A DNA stretch of 47,979 nt, taken from the IMG/VR virus record IMGVR_UViG_3300040806_003504, positions 1-47,979 of that record; one strand, given 5' to 3'. Positions 10,274 to 20,695 of the stretch are shown piece by piece. This stretch comes from a virus. Made by a program: the position numbers and the translations under genes. The notes beneath the pieces are model-generated. The model was not told the origin of the DNA and searched no databases. It saw only the letters and a program-made list of their open reading frames with translations. Position 1 is the stretch's first letter, and every line of letters starts with the position of its first letter.

Positions 10274-13200
10274 ATGGCAAAAATTTCAGAATTACCTCCG
10301 ATTACCGGTGCCAATACCAGGCCTGAAGACCTGTTCGTAATCGTCAACCTTGTTCAAGGAGACGACGGCACAAGTAATATAACTAGGAAGGAATTAGTTG
10401 AAGCAATTCAATACGAAATCTTTTCTAGAATAAACATCACTGGTGGAACAATCTCCGGTGTGGTTATGTCTGACTCACGATTAAATAACGTTGAGATAGA
10501 TAATTCTGAAATTGAAGATACCGATTTTATTCGCGGTTCAATTGATGATACCGTAATCACAAACAGTACTGCCAATAATATTACAATGACTTACAGTAGT
10601 TTCCAATTTGGAACACTACTTGACTCAACTGCCAACAACATTACAATTACACAATCTGACTTTTCTGATGGTACAGGTAATAATAACGTATTCACAAATA
10701 CTACACTACGTGATGGTAGTGCTAATAATTTTGTTATTACAGACTCAACTGCCAACAACATTATTATTACGAATTCAGAACTTAATGACAGTACAGCAAA
10801 TAATGTTGCGATTACAGATTCAACAGTAAATAACACAATCATAACAAGTTCTGAGTTTAATGACGGAACTGCTAACAACGTAGCAATTACTCAATCTGAT
10901 TTTTCTGACGGAACAATTAACGACACAGTTATTGAAACTTCCGAGTTTAATAATGGTACGATGGATACAGTTACTGGTATTAATTTAGATATCAGCAACT
11001 CTGCATATGCTAACGGAACTGTTTCTGATTCTATATTAACAGATAATACTATCCTTAACGGTACAGCAAATAATATTGCGATTACAGATTCAACCGCTAA
11101 TAATACTATTATAACAAATTCTGAATTTAATGATGGCACAGGCAACAATGTCACATTAACTAATTCAACAATTGATGATTCACTATTCAGTGATGGTACT
11201 ATTTCTAATACCTCATTCACAGGTACAATGGATAGTGTTGTCGCAACCAACATGCAAATCAGAAGTTCAACTGCTGATGGTTTAGGTGCAAACAATTCAA
11301 CGTTTGAAAATGGTGGAATATCAGGTTCAACCTTTGACGGTGGCGTAATTAATAAATCCAATCTTGTCGACTTCGACATGGATATTAATACAGAATTTGA
11401 AGCACCAATGGATGATGAATCCTATTTTGCTATTCGTAACGAAAAGACAGGTAATACAGAACAAATTAACTTCGGTCAACTATTCGACGAAGTATCTAAG
11501 AAAACAGCACAGGCATTAAAGGTCCACGTTGATGCAGGTTCAGGTAATGATGATAACCCAGGTACTCAATTACAACCTGTTAGAACATTAGAAAAAGCAT
11601 TTGAACTTTGTTTAGAAAAAGCAGGTGGCGAATTAAATCGTAACGCAATTAATAACTCTGTTCATATTTCAGTTGGACCAGGAACATATTATACAAAAGG
11701 TAATCTGCAGTTACCTGATGACTGTTCAATTACTTCCACATCAGGACAGTATGCGACGGTCATCGAATTAGAAAAAGGTTATGAAAATAATAATGGTATT
11801 CTTGTAGGTTCTGGTTGTTATGCTCAAGGATTTGCATATCAGAATTTCCAAGTTGATAACTTTGATTTCCCAGAAGGCGGATTCGCGGTTGCGTATCGTC
11901 CTGGTGCTAAGTTATTGCGTTCACCGTACTTAAGAGATAGTTCACAGTTATCAAACTTCTTACGTGCTGATGTTGAACCACCTTTGAATCCTTACAACTC
12001 AAAAGGTACTCTTGCTGACTTAGGTAGAGAATTTACTTTAACTAGTATTTCAGATCCTACCAAGTTTGCGATTGATGATGAAATTATATTCTCATCAGGT
12101 GCTATCGGTTATGTATCTTATATTTCTGAAATTGCTTCAGATAGTAAAATTCATGTAAGGAACTTAAAGAATAATCAAGGATTCTCTGTAGGAGATACAA
12201 TTACTGCTGAATCTGGTGGTACTGCTGTTATTCAAGAAATTGGAATTGACGACTTCCCTAACAGAGAGGTTGGTCGAGGCGGTGGTTGTGTACTTGCTGA
12301 CAGACGTGTACTTGATACTGATTCACTATATACATATGTATTATGTTTTGGTTTCACGCCTCGTTCACAGAACGGTATCGGTTATGTAGCAAGAGACGGT
12401 GCTGGTGTTAACGGTATTGGTTCATTGTCCATCTTTGTTCGTTGTGCATTCTATGCTCTGAACGGAGGTCAGATGACGCTGAACAACTCAGGTACTCAGT
12501 TCGGTGATATCTCAATGCGAGCAAAAGGAACTACAAACTTCTTTGCTCCAAAATCAACAACAGCAACAATTATTGGTAATACTGCATTCGCTGATACAAT
12601 TGATTCTAATAAAGATGATATTATTGATGATATGGTTAGTTACTTAACAGCCAATACAGCAAATGGTGGATTAGGATATAAGCAATACGATTCAGAAAAA
12701 TGCTTAAGAGATGCAGGTATTGTTCTTGATGGTACAGGATACGATGTTGCTCTTGATACAAATTATTGGGGTAGATTAGCAGGTATTACTTATAGGTCTC
12801 CAATCAGTTATGTTGTACCAGGTGAACAGCTTGAAGAAACAAAAGGTGCATTAGAATATTTAAGAGATAGAACAAAAGAAGTATTCGTTAATGCGAATTC
12901 AGAAATTAACACAAGAATTGAAACCTCCTTTGCTGAGCTTCTAAATGTCTTAGAATACGGTGAAGAGAATATGAATGGAATTGTATGGCAAGATACTTCA
13001 GTTCCTCGTACTGCTGCTAGAACATTAATACAAGACAACAAATCCTTTATTGCTGATGAGCTTATTGATTGGATTGAAAACAACGATGAGTTCTATGCGT
13101 ACGATTCAGCAAAATGCCGTAGAGATGTACAAGATTATATTTTACCTGCCGTATCTAACGATATGCAATTTGACACAAACTATAATGCTGTCACTGCAGG

Positions 13201-16200
13201 TCGTGCTTATTATATGGCAACAGCAGCTAAAGTTGTTCAACAACAAAATAACGAAACTGTTGCTGCTTACAAGAGATTAAAGGACCAAGTAAATGAATTG
13301 ATTGATGGGGATTCATATCTTGCATCTGAAAAATTGGATGAAGGATTTGAAGAAATTATTACTATCCTAGAAAATTCAGGAACTCAGTTTACACCTACTG
13401 CCGCTACTTATGACCCATCTACCGGTTTATCAGTTATCACACTCGGTACAGGTCATGGACTAACTAAAGGAAGAAAGGTTCTTCTTAAACAAAGTGGTCT
13501 AATCTTTACATGTGACAGAGATAATAATACAACAAGACATGCGTACCCAAGAGCTTCTGACCCAGCCAATGGTTCGCCTATTGAGGTTATCGGAGTTACT
13601 GATACCAAGATTGTAGTTAATGTTGGAAAATCCGATTTAATTGATACTCATACATTTGTTGAAGCATTACCAAATGCAGTATCTATATTAGGTTCAGCAA
13701 TTACATGGAGTGATTCTTCAAGTATTCCTGCTGATAAGAGAAGTGCAAGACAACAATTACAATCCAATAGAGAATTCTTACAAGAACTAGTCTTAGGCTA
13801 TATTGATGAAAATTACTTCAGATATAATTCTGATAAATGTAAGAGAGATATTGAAGATTATATTGTTCCTGCAGTTGAAAGAGATATTCTAACAGGAACA
13901 AACTATAATGCAATTCAAACAGGTATTGCATATCGTGCAGGTACTACACTTACTGATAATGTAATTAATGACCAATTAGTAGAAACAACTGGTGCTATCA
14001 ATAATTTAAAATCTCAAGTATTAGCAACCATTACAGATAATGCATCTGACCATAGAGCGGCAGTTTCATTTGATAAAATGGTTGGAATATTAAACAGTGC
14101 GAATAAAACATATTCTACTACAACTGCTAATTATGACCCAGCAAGTGGTTTAACAACAATCACAATTGGTTCACACGATTTACAACCTGGTGATGAAGTA
14201 ATCATTGCACCTGATAGTATGACATTCACATGTGCTTCTGACGGTAATGCAACACAACATACATACCCAACAACTACAATAACAAGTTTCACACCAACTA
14301 ATGCAACATACGATCCTTCAACAGGAATCTTTACCGCAACTATTGGTACTCATAAATTACAAGCGGGTGACTTCATTGAGATTGCCCAAGATAGTATTGT
14401 ATTTACATGCGACTCCGATAGCAATGTTACTGAACTTTCTGCACCACAACCACATCATCCTTTCTACAAGAAAAAGATTGCTTTAACATCAGTCACAGGT
14501 ACAACTATTACTTGTAATGTAGGAATAGGTTCAGGCGGAGTACATACATTTGTATCAGCAGTCACAGGTGCAATTACAGGAGAAAGACAACATCCTGCAT
14601 ACAAGAAACCAGTTGTAGTTGCTGCAGTAACTCCAACAACATTTACAGTTAATGTTGGTCCATCATCTGATGTATCAGTTCATACATTTGTATCAGCAAC
14701 TGCTAACAATATTAAAACTGCAAAATATATCTCGGCATATACACCAACAAACGCAACCTACGATCCGGCAACTGGAGATTTTGTTGCTACTATCGGACAA
14801 CACAATTTGGTTGCTGGTGATTATGTAGAGATTAAACCAGAATCGGTTGTGTTTACTTGTGCTCAAGACGGAAATGCAACAGAACATGCTTATCCAGAAT
14901 CTCACCATCCTGCATATAAGACACCTGTAAGAATCTTGTCGGTTACCTCTGATACAATATCAATGAATGTTGGAATAGGTGCTGGTGGGGTCCATACATT
15001 CGTTAGAGCAAATGTTGGAGCAATAGATTCTGATGCATTAGTATTTACTGACCCTGCATCACACGTTAAACATTATACACCAACTACTGCTACTTATGAC
15101 CCAGCAACTGGAATATCAGTAGTGACTATTCCTGGGCATGATTTAACAACATCTGATTGGATTCAATTTGCTCCATACAGCTTTACATTTACTTGTTCTT
15201 TAGATAGTGATGCAACTGAACATTCATATCCAAGAAAAGGTGATGGTAATTATAATATGCCAATGGCAATCACAAATGTTGCTGGAGATGATATTACAGT
15301 TAATGTTGGAACAGGTTCTGGTGGAGCCCATACGTTTGTATCGGTGACAACAGATGCAGTAACTAAACTAAGTTATAATTCTCAAGGTCAATACGCAAGA
15401 GAACAATTACAAATTAACAGAGATTTCTTAGCTGCTGAAGTTAATGCATATCTTGATGATAACTACTTCATATTTGATGGAGAAAAATGTTCAAGAGATA
15501 CAGGTTTAATTCTTGATGCAGTACGAAGAGATGTTGCATCAGGTTCAAATTATCATGCAGTATTCAATGGTCTATCATATAGATTAGGTGGAGCTGGTGC
15601 TCAATTGGTAGTTAACGAACAGTTAACAGAAACCGTTGCTGCGATTAATTTCTTAAAAACAAAAGCTGCGGCTCAGGCAGCAGTTACAGGAACTGCGTTA
15701 ACAAGATCTGATGCTGCCTTTGCCGAAATTATTGATATTTTACAAAACACTGAAACCGCTGCTGATATATTAACATTTGGTACTAACTCTGTATCAGCAA
15801 ATCATACAATCGCAAGACAGATATTACAATTAAACAAATCATTCTTACAAGCAGAAGTAACTGCCTATATCGCACAAACATTCCCATCGCTAACATACGA
15901 TGTTGCTAAATGTGAAAGAGATACTGGTTACTTAACTGATGCTATCTCTTGGGATATTCAACACGGTTCAAATGCTGCAGCAGTTAACTTCGCAAGAATG
16001 TATTACGATAATGCAATCGCAGTATTACCTGAAGAACAAATTTTACCAACAGCAAAAACTTGGGAACATATCGCAAATGTTGCTTATGACATTGTAAGAA
16101 ATATTGCAGTTACACCTACAACAGGAAATGCTGTTTCTCAGAATCAAACATTGTCCGATGCAGGAGTTGAAGTTGGGGAATCTGTAAGATCTGGAATTAA

Positions 16201-19200
16201 TATTACAACTCAAGTTATTAGAGATAAGAATAGGGATCATTTACCTGCTTACGTTGAGCCTATCGTCGAAAGCGGAATGGAATCTGCTGTGAATGTACTT
16301 GATGGTATTACAGAAAATCTACAAGAAGCGGTTATTGATTACTTAAGACAAGAACATAACGGATTGCCTTATAGCAAAGCAAAATGTACAAGAGATGTTG
16401 GATTAATTGTTGATGCGGTATCAAGAGATATTGAATACGGCGGAAATGAAAATACTGTTGAAATCTTTGAGTATTACTTCAAGAGATTCCAAGGTGAATC
16501 TGCAGATTATGAACAGTTAAGATCCACTAATGTATTACCGATTGAAGTTAAAGGTCAATTTAAAACATTATCTGATTATAATGATACTGCTAATGTATCA
16601 GGTTTAAGAGAATCAATTAGTATCTTACCTTACGAACAACGCATTCCAACTAAATTGGCATTTGCACATTTAGCAGATGTTGCTGAAAAGATTGTTAAAG
16701 AAGTTGCTCATACACCAACAACAGGTAATTCACTAACCCAAGATACAACAGGTACACCTGCTGATGCTACAACAGGTACTTCTGTTCATGATTTAATTAA
16801 TACTATTGCTGAGTTGGTTGATAATGTTAACATTGAAGATGCTGAAATGCCTACGGTTGTTAAAGCATCGTTTGACCCTAACAGAACATTAGCAAGAAAA
16901 CAATTACAAAGAAACAGACAATTTATCATTGAAGAAGTGGATGGATATATTAAAGATCGTTGGTTTGCATTTGATGGAGATAAATGTAAGAGAGATATTG
17001 GTCTTATCTTAGATGCAGTTGCTAACGATGTATTAACAGGTGCTAACTTCAATGCAGTATTTAACGGACTTGCATATAGAATTGGTACGGTCGGTGCTGA
17101 TGCAGTAGTTAACGAACAATTATCAGAAACAGTTAAAGCGGTTGAGTACGCAAGAGATATTACTGTTGCTGCTGTTACTGATGCAACAATGAAACAAAGA
17201 ACATTGGATTCATTCAATGAAATCATTGATATCATGACGAACGGTTCAGGTAATGCCGATGTAATTGATTACACATCAGTATCACCAAGTTTCAACAGAC
17301 TTAATGCAAGAAACCAATTACAAAATAACAAAGCATTCTTACAAGCTGAAATCACAGCTTGGCTTGCAGTAAATAGACCGTCACTAACATACGATGTTGC
17401 TAAATGTGAAAGAGATTTAGGATATCTAATTGATGCAGTTTCATTTGATGCTCAGTTTGGTGGAAACTTTGCTACAATCAATGATGCAAAACTTTACTTT
17501 GAAAATGCAGTATCAGTATTACCAGTTGACCAAAGACAACCTACAGCAGATGCATTTGCTCATATAGGTGATTGTGCTGAATTAATTTGTTTAGATACAG
17601 ACATCGGCGGATTGAAATCTGTAGGTAATGCCGTAACTCAAGATATCACAGCAGGTTCAGCAGGAGCAGCAACAGCCGCTGAAGTGGAAGGATTATTCGA
17701 TATCGTTGCCGGTTCAATTGAAAATAATACATTACTTATGAATCCTATTCAAGTAGGACCTGATGTAACTGCATACAATGCAACTAATAGCAATGCGGTT
17801 TCTGAAATCCTCGGTGTTAAGAAAACAGTTCAAGGTGGTGTAATAAGTCATCTATCTAAATTCTTTGAAATATTACCATACAATGAAACAAAATGTCGAA
17901 GAGATGTTGGTTATATTGTTGATGCAATTTCACATGACATTCAATACGGTGGAAATGCGGCAACAGTAAATACAGTTAATATGTATTTCACAAACGGCAT
18001 TAATACAGGTTTACCAATTGAGCAAAGACAAAAAACAAAAGATGCATATTTACATATGTCAAAAATTATTGAACATGTTGTTGGTGGTAAATCAATTACA
18101 ACAACTGAATTCCCAAGAACAGGGAAATTCTACACAGGTGATATTTTAACAAAATACGAATATTGGAATGGTATGAATTCATATCAAACATCAGAGTCTC
18201 AGGACTTTGCGGTACATGGTGCAAACCCTGATACTTGTATTGCTGCAAGACAACTTGCTGAAATAATTGCCAACGGTGTTGATGATGCAACAGAAGTTCG
18301 TAACACAATTCCTGAAAGAATTGATATTCAACAAACTTGGATGGGTACTAATTATATCACATCTAAAGAATTGGTTGAAAGACAGGCTGATAACTATTCA
18401 GAAGGTGTAATCAATTACTTATCTACAACATTCAACGGTTTAAGTTTCCCTGAAGCAAAATGTAGAAGGGATGTTGGGTATTTAATTGATGCGGTATCAC
18501 ATGACGTTCAGCATGATACAAACTATGCAACAAGAATTGCTGCCCAGATTTATTTTGAAAATGGACTATCTGTATTACCTGCAGATACAAGAACACAAAC
18601 TGCTGACATTTATCAGTTCTTAGGAGATGCGGTCGAGCAAGTGGTCCAAGAAATTCCTGTAACGAATGCAAGTACATATACATTATTACAACAAGATGTT
18701 TCAGGTACCGCAGCAACAGCCGCTGAAGGAACAACAGTTCACGATTTAATTGGATATGTTGAAACATCAATTCGTGATAACGATCTTGATAAATTACCTG
18801 CTCTATCTTCAACCGCAACATGGCCTGCAGCTGAACTATCGGCCGCAGTGATTACAATTGATGATAATTCTGAAGAACTTGCATCTGATGTAACAGAATT
18901 TATTAATAATAACTTTAACGTATTGGATTATAATAAAGCAAAATGTAGAAGAGATACTGGTTACTTACTTGATGCATTCAGCTTCGACTTAAACTACGGT
19001 GGTAATACTGCTTCAAGATGGAATGCTGATTTCTACTTCTGGAATCAAATTTACAGATTGCCTGAAGACCAACGTATACCAACAGCAAGATCATATCGTC
19101 AGTTAGGTAGAATTTGTAAAGATATCGTAATAGGCGAATATCCAAAACAAAAAATACTTGGTGAGTTAGGAACAGAAATTGAAAGTAAGAAAGTAGAAAA

Positions 19201-20197
19201 ACTTGCTAACATATTCTATAATACACAATTGTATAACGATACTAAATACTTACCAGTTAAGGAAGAACCAGATTACACATACAGTGTAGCAACATTCACT
19301 GATGCTCTAAATGTTATTGAGCAAAGGAAAAAGAATTTACAGAAAGATACCGTAAGATTCGTTAATGCTACTTACGACTTTATTGATATTAATTTAACAA
19401 GACGTGATGCAAGTAACTTATTAACTGCAGTAATGAATGACTTCAAATATGAAGATCTTCAAGTACCTGTTCCAAGTTATACAACAAACGGTAATCAGAA
19501 TGCAGTAAGAACATTTACATCATCGTTATTTAACTATGACGGTACTCATGTATTCCCAGTATTTAATGCACCTATTCAAGGATTGAAATACAAAGGTTCA
19601 GTAAATGATGTTGCTGATTTAGGAAGTCTTACAGGAATGAAACCAAACTGGGCATATATTGTTGCGACTGATTATTCAACAAACTTCTATGCCGGTGATA
19701 TATATTATTGGAATGGTATTCAGTTTGTAAATGCAGGACCAAATAATACTGACTTATTGGATGCATTTACAGGATCATGGGACAGAATGAGAACATATCT
19801 TGTGAATAACTTATCACCTGATGGAGATCACTCTGCAATGATTGAAGGTCTATTTAATGACTGTCTGAAAGACAATGTATTGAGACCTAATACATTAGTA
19901 TTCGGATCATTGGTTGAATCCATTGCTCACCAGTTCAACGGTGCATCAGCAGGTGTTAACAGAAATGCTCTACCTCTGAACTTCAGAAACTTAGGTTCAG
20001 CTATATCAGCGATTGCTTCAGTACTAAATGAAGATGGTGGTAGAATACGATGGTCAGGTGCTGACGAATTGAACAACCAGTACTTCGCAAGAGGACTGAG
20101 AATTAACGGACGAACAGGTCGTATTGAAGGCCGACCATTTACCTCCTCTGTAAGAAAGCTCGCAAGACGTGCTTCGAACAGTAGGGCGGTAGTTTAA
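10274..20197 (+). CDS. Giant multi-repeat virion structural/adhesin protein (3,307 aa)
   Basis: The largest complete single-domain-type puzzle in the window. The N-terminus KISELPPITGANTRPEDLFV matches a start seen in marine T4-like phage fibre proteins and probably anchors the protein to the virion. In order: residues ~75-370, Asn/Thr/Ser repeats of the type DSTANNIxITxSxFxDGT (beta-helix-like); ~415-780, a pectate-lyase-like segment opening with HVDAGSGNDDNPGT; ~800 onward, eleven helical modules with a KC-x-RD core; ~1035-1700, six beta modules with FTC-x-x-D and HTFV motifs, one of them truncated, lying between helical copies; then the C-terminus, with HQFNGASAGVNRNALPLNFR, RWSGADELNNQYFARGL and RKLARRASNSRAVV, which I recall as a conserved end. 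No S74 domain is present. AAGGAAA precedes the ATG, and a late promoter lies upstream. It is probably a long fibre or baseplate spike; its exact position in the virion is unknown. Confidence 0.75.
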   Translation: MAKISELPPITGANTRPEDLFVIVNLVQGDDGTSNITRKELVEAIQYEIFSRINITGGTISGVVMSDSRLNNVEIDNSEIEDTDFIRGSIDDTVITNSTANNITMTYSSFQFGTLLDSTANNITITQSDFSDGTGNNNVFTNTTLRDGSANNFVITDSTANNIIITNSELNDSTANNVAITDSTVNNTIITSSEFNDGTANNVAITQSDFSDGTINDTVIETSEFNNGTMDTVTGINLDISNSAYANGTVSDSILTDNTILNGTANNIAITDSTANNTIITNSEFNDGTGNNVTLTNSTIDDSLFSDGTISNTSFTGTMDSVVATNMQIRSSTADGLGANNSTFENGGISGSTFDGGVINKSNLVDFDMDINTEFEAPMDDESYFAIRNEKTGNTEQINFGQLFDEVSKKTAQALKVHVDAGSGNDDNPGTQLQPVRTLEKAFELCLEKAGGELNRNAINNSVHISVGPGTYYTKGNLQLPDDCSITSTSGQYATVIELEKGYENNNGILVGSGCYAQGFAYQNFQVDNFDFPEGGFAVAYRPGAKLLRSPYLRDSSQLSNFLRADVEPPLNPYNSKGTLADLGREFTLTSISDPTKFAIDDEIIFSSGAIGYVSYISEIASDSKIHVRNLKNNQGFSVGDTITAESGGTAVIQEIGIDDFPNREVGRGGGCVLADRRVLDTDSLYTYVLCFGFTPRSQNGIGYVARDGAGVNGIGSLSIFVRCAFYALNGGQMTLNNSGTQFGDISMRAKGTTNFFAPKSTTATIIGNTAFADTIDSNKDDIIDDMVSYLTANTANGGLGYKQYDSEKCLRDAGIVLDGTGYDVALDTNYWGRLAGITYRSPISYVVPGEQLEETKGALEYLRDRTKEVFVNANSEINTRIETSFAELLNVLEYGEENMNGIVWQDTSVPRTAARTLIQDNKSFIADELIDWIENNDEFYAYDSAKCRRDVQDYILPAVSNDMQFDTNYNAVTAGRAYYMATAAKVVQQQNNETVAAYKRLKDQVNELIDGDSYLASEKLDEGFEEIITILENSGTQFTPTAATYDPSTGLSVITLGTGHGLTKGRKVLLKQSGLIFTCDRDNNTTRHAYPRASDPANGSPIEVIGVTDTKIVVNVGKSDLIDTHTFVEALPNAVSILGSAITWSDSSSIPADKRSARQQLQSNREFLQELVLGYIDENYFRYNSDKCKRDIEDYIVPAVERDILTGTNYNAIQTGIAYRAGTTLTDNVINDQLVETTGAINNLKSQVLATITDNASDHRAAVSFDKMVGILNSANKTYSTTTANYDPASGLTTITIGSHDLQPGDEVIIAPDSMTFTCASDGNATQHTYPTTTITSFTPTNATYDPSTGIFTATIGTHKLQAGDFIEIAQDSIVFTCDSDSNVTELSAPQPHHPFYKKKIALTSVTGTTITCNVGIGSGGVHTFVSAVTGAITGERQHPAYKKPVVVAAVTPTTFTVNVGPSSDVSVHTFVSATANNIKTAKYISAYTPTNATYDPATGDFVATIGQHNLVAGDYVEIKPESVVFTCAQDGNATEHAYPESHHPAYKTPVRILSVTSDTISMNVGIGAGGVHTFVRANVGAIDSDALVFTDPASHVKHYTPTTATYDPATGISVVTIPGHDLTTSDWIQFAPYSFTFTCSLDSDATEHSYPRKGDGNYNMPMAITNVAGDDITVNVGTGSGGAHTFVSVTTDAVTKLSYNSQGQYAREQLQINRDFLAAEVNAYLDDNYFIFDGEKCSRDTGLILDAVRRDVASGSNYHAVFNGLSYRLGGAGAQLVVNEQLTETVAAINFLKTKAAAQAAVTGTALTRSDAAFAEIIDILQNTETAADILTFGTNSVSANHTIARQILQLNKSFLQAEVTAYIAQTFPSLTYDVAKCERDTGYLTDAISWDIQHGSNAAAVNFARMYYDNAIAVLPEEQILPTAKTWEHIANVAYDIVRNIAVTPTTGNAVSQNQTLSDAGVEVGESVRSGINITTQVIRDKNRDHLPAYVEPIVESGMESAVNVLDGITENLQEAVIDYLRQEHNGLPYSKAKCTRDVGLIVDAVSRDIEYGGNENTVEIFEYYFKRFQGESADYEQLRSTNVLPIEVKGQFKTLSDYNDTANVSGLRESISILPYEQRIPTKLAFAHLADVAEKIVKEVAHTPTTGNSLTQDTTGTPADATTGTSVHDLINTIAELVDNVNIEDAEMPTVVKASFDPNRTLARKQLQRNRQFIIEEVDGYIKDRWFAFDGDKCKRDIGLILDAVANDVLTGANFNAVFNGLAYRIGTVGADAVVNEQLSETVKAVEYARDITVAAVTDATMKQRTLDSFNEIIDIMTNGSGNADVIDYTSVSPSFNRLNARNQLQNNKAFLQAEITAWLAVNRPSLTYDVAKCERDLGYLIDAVSFDAQFGGNFATINDAKLYFENAVSVLPVDQRQPTADAFAHIGDCAELICLDTDIGGLKSVGNAVTQDITAGSAGAATAAEVEGLFDIVAGSIENNTLLMNPIQVGPDVTAYNATNSNAVSEILGVKKTVQGGVISHLSKFFEILPYNETKCRRDVGYIVDAISHDIQYGGNAATVNTVNMYFTNGINTGLPIEQRQKTKDAYLHMSKIIEHVVGGKSITTTEFPRTGKFYTGDILTKYEYWNGMNSYQTSESQDFAVHGANPDTCIAARQLAEIIANGVDDATEVRNTIPERIDIQQTWMGTNYITSKELVERQADNYSEGVINYLSTTFNGLSFPEAKCRRDVGYLIDAVSHDVQHDTNYATRIAAQIYFENGLSVLPADTRTQTADIYQFLGDAVEQVVQEIPVTNASTYTLLQQDVSGTAATAAEGTTVHDLIGYVETSIRDNDLDKLPALSSTATWPAAELSAAVITIDDNSEELASDVTEFINNNFNVLDYNKAKCRRDTGYLLDAFSFDLNYGGNTASRWNADFYFWNQIYRLPEDQRIPTARSYRQLGRICKDIVIGEYPKQKILGELGTEIESKKVEKLANIFYNTQLYNDTKYLPVKEEPDYTYSVATFTDALNVIEQRKKNLQKDTVRFVNATYDFIDINLTRRDASNLLTAVMNDFKYEDLQVPVPSYTTNGNQNAVRTFTSSLFNYDGTHVFPVFNAPIQGLKYKGSVNDVADLGSLTGMKPNWAYIVATDYSTNFYAGDIYYWNGIQFVNAGPNNTDLLDAFTGSWDRMRTYLVNNLSPDGDHSAMIEGLFNDCLKDNVLRPNTLVFGSLVESIAHQFNGASAGVNRNALPLNFRNLGSAISAIASVLNEDGGRIRWSGADELNNQYFARGLRINGRTGRIEGRPFTSSVRKLARRASNSRAVV
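10511..11370 (+). repeat. In-gene Asn/Thr/Ser beta-helix-like repeats
   Basis: About 14 imperfect units of roughly 18-20 residues built on STANN-x-x-I-T-x-S and F-x-DGT elements, within the 3,307-residue protein. Regular spacing of hydrophobic I/F residues among Asn/Thr/Ser suggests a right-handed beta-solenoid. The DNA repeats are diverged (different codons), so the repeat is selected at the protein level. Confidence 0.7.
12676..19070 (+). repeat. KC-x-RD helical module array (11 copies plus one degenerate)
   Basis: Eleven copies of K-C-x-R-D followed by a helix of the type G-x-x-x-D-A-V-x-x-D and then G-x-N. The KC codons lie near 12699, 13112, 13836, 15484, 15908, 16381, 16982, 17402, 17890, 18459 and 18941. 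Many copies are preceded by AR-x-QLQ-x-N-R/K-x-F and an E-V-x-A-Y helix. A degenerate copy without KC is near 19390 (NLTRRDASNLLTAV). The conserved Cys is striking in an otherwise Cys-poor protein. Confidence 0.75.
13384..15376 (+). repeat. FTC/HTFV beta-module array inside giant protein
   Basis: Repeated units of roughly 100 residues: a start like YTPTNATYDPATG, then T-I-G-x-H-x-L, then FTC-x-x-D-x-N-A-T-E-H, then a strand ending N-V-G-x-G-x-GG-x-HTFV. Units start near 13384, 14110 (truncated, lacking the HTFV half), 14283 (followed near 14588 by an extra HTFV half without an FTC part), 14733 and 15072. The helical KC module interrupts the run between the first two units. Confidence 0.7.
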
Positions 20198-20219
20198 CAT
20201 AAGATAGGAATAAAATAAA

Positions 20220-20645
20220 ATGCCAATTACAACTATACAAACTTCTCAAGCACCTGACGCAAAACCAGTTGCTAAGAACCTTGTCCTATCGACTAACTGG
20301 CAGGAAATCATAAATGTACCAAATTATGAAGTTCCTGAACTAGTATTCGGTGGGTCTACAACGGTTGAGCCAGGTGTAGGTGAAATTATCTCACCTTTAG
20401 TATTATGTAATACGACATCATCAACAGTAAGGTGTGATGTACAGGTATATCGTTATGATGAAAATGTTACTTATTACATTATTCGTAATTTACCAGTACC
20501 TGCATATGACACAATACCAATTCCTCTGAATGGACAATTTTTAAAGTCAGGTGATATACTTGAGGCGAAAGCTGATGCTGATTTAGCAATACATAGTACA
20601 TTATCATTTACTTTAGGCCAATCAGAAGAAGACGATGTTGTTTAA
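20220..20645 (+). CDS. Small virion structural protein of unknown function (141 aa)
   Basis: A 141-residue protein predicted to be all-beta: WQEIINVPNYEV, VGEIISPLVLCNTTSSTV, DVQVYRYDENVTYYIIRNLP, then IPIPLNGQFLKSGDILEAKA. The layout (alternating strands, a GDIL turn, a D-DVV end) looks like an immunoglobulin-like or jelly-roll fold and resembles small proteins that accompany giant fibres in marine T4-like phages. It lacks a signal peptide, membrane segment and cysteine-rich motif. AGGA is about 10 bases before the ATG. It lies 22 bases after the giant gene with no promoter between, so they are probably co-transcribed, and it may decorate or cap that protein. Function is not known. Confidence 0.65.
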   Translation: MPITTIQTSQAPDAKPVAKNLVLSTNWQEIINVPNYEVPELVFGGSTTVEPGVGEIISPLVLCNTTSSTVRCDVQVYRYDENVTYYIIRNLPVPAYDTIPIPLNGQFLKSGDILEAKADADLAIHSTLSFTLGQSEEDDVV

Positions 20646-20649
20646 TACA

Positions 20650-20657
20650 TATAAATA
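20650..20657 (+). promoter_or_regulatory. T4-type late promoter octamer
   Basis: TATAAATA in the 50-base gap, 38 bases before the collagen-like fibre gene. It is an exact match to the T4 late -10 element, in an intergenic position. Confidence 0.7.
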
Positions 20658-20695
20658 TATTATTAATAAAACTGATTTTTAAGGAAATAAACTAG

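Noticed and set aside
10591-11379. Opposite-strand ORFs over the Asn/Thr repeat region
   Set aside because: They mirror a low-complexity coding repeat, lack a good ribosome site and overlap a gene with clear domain structure.
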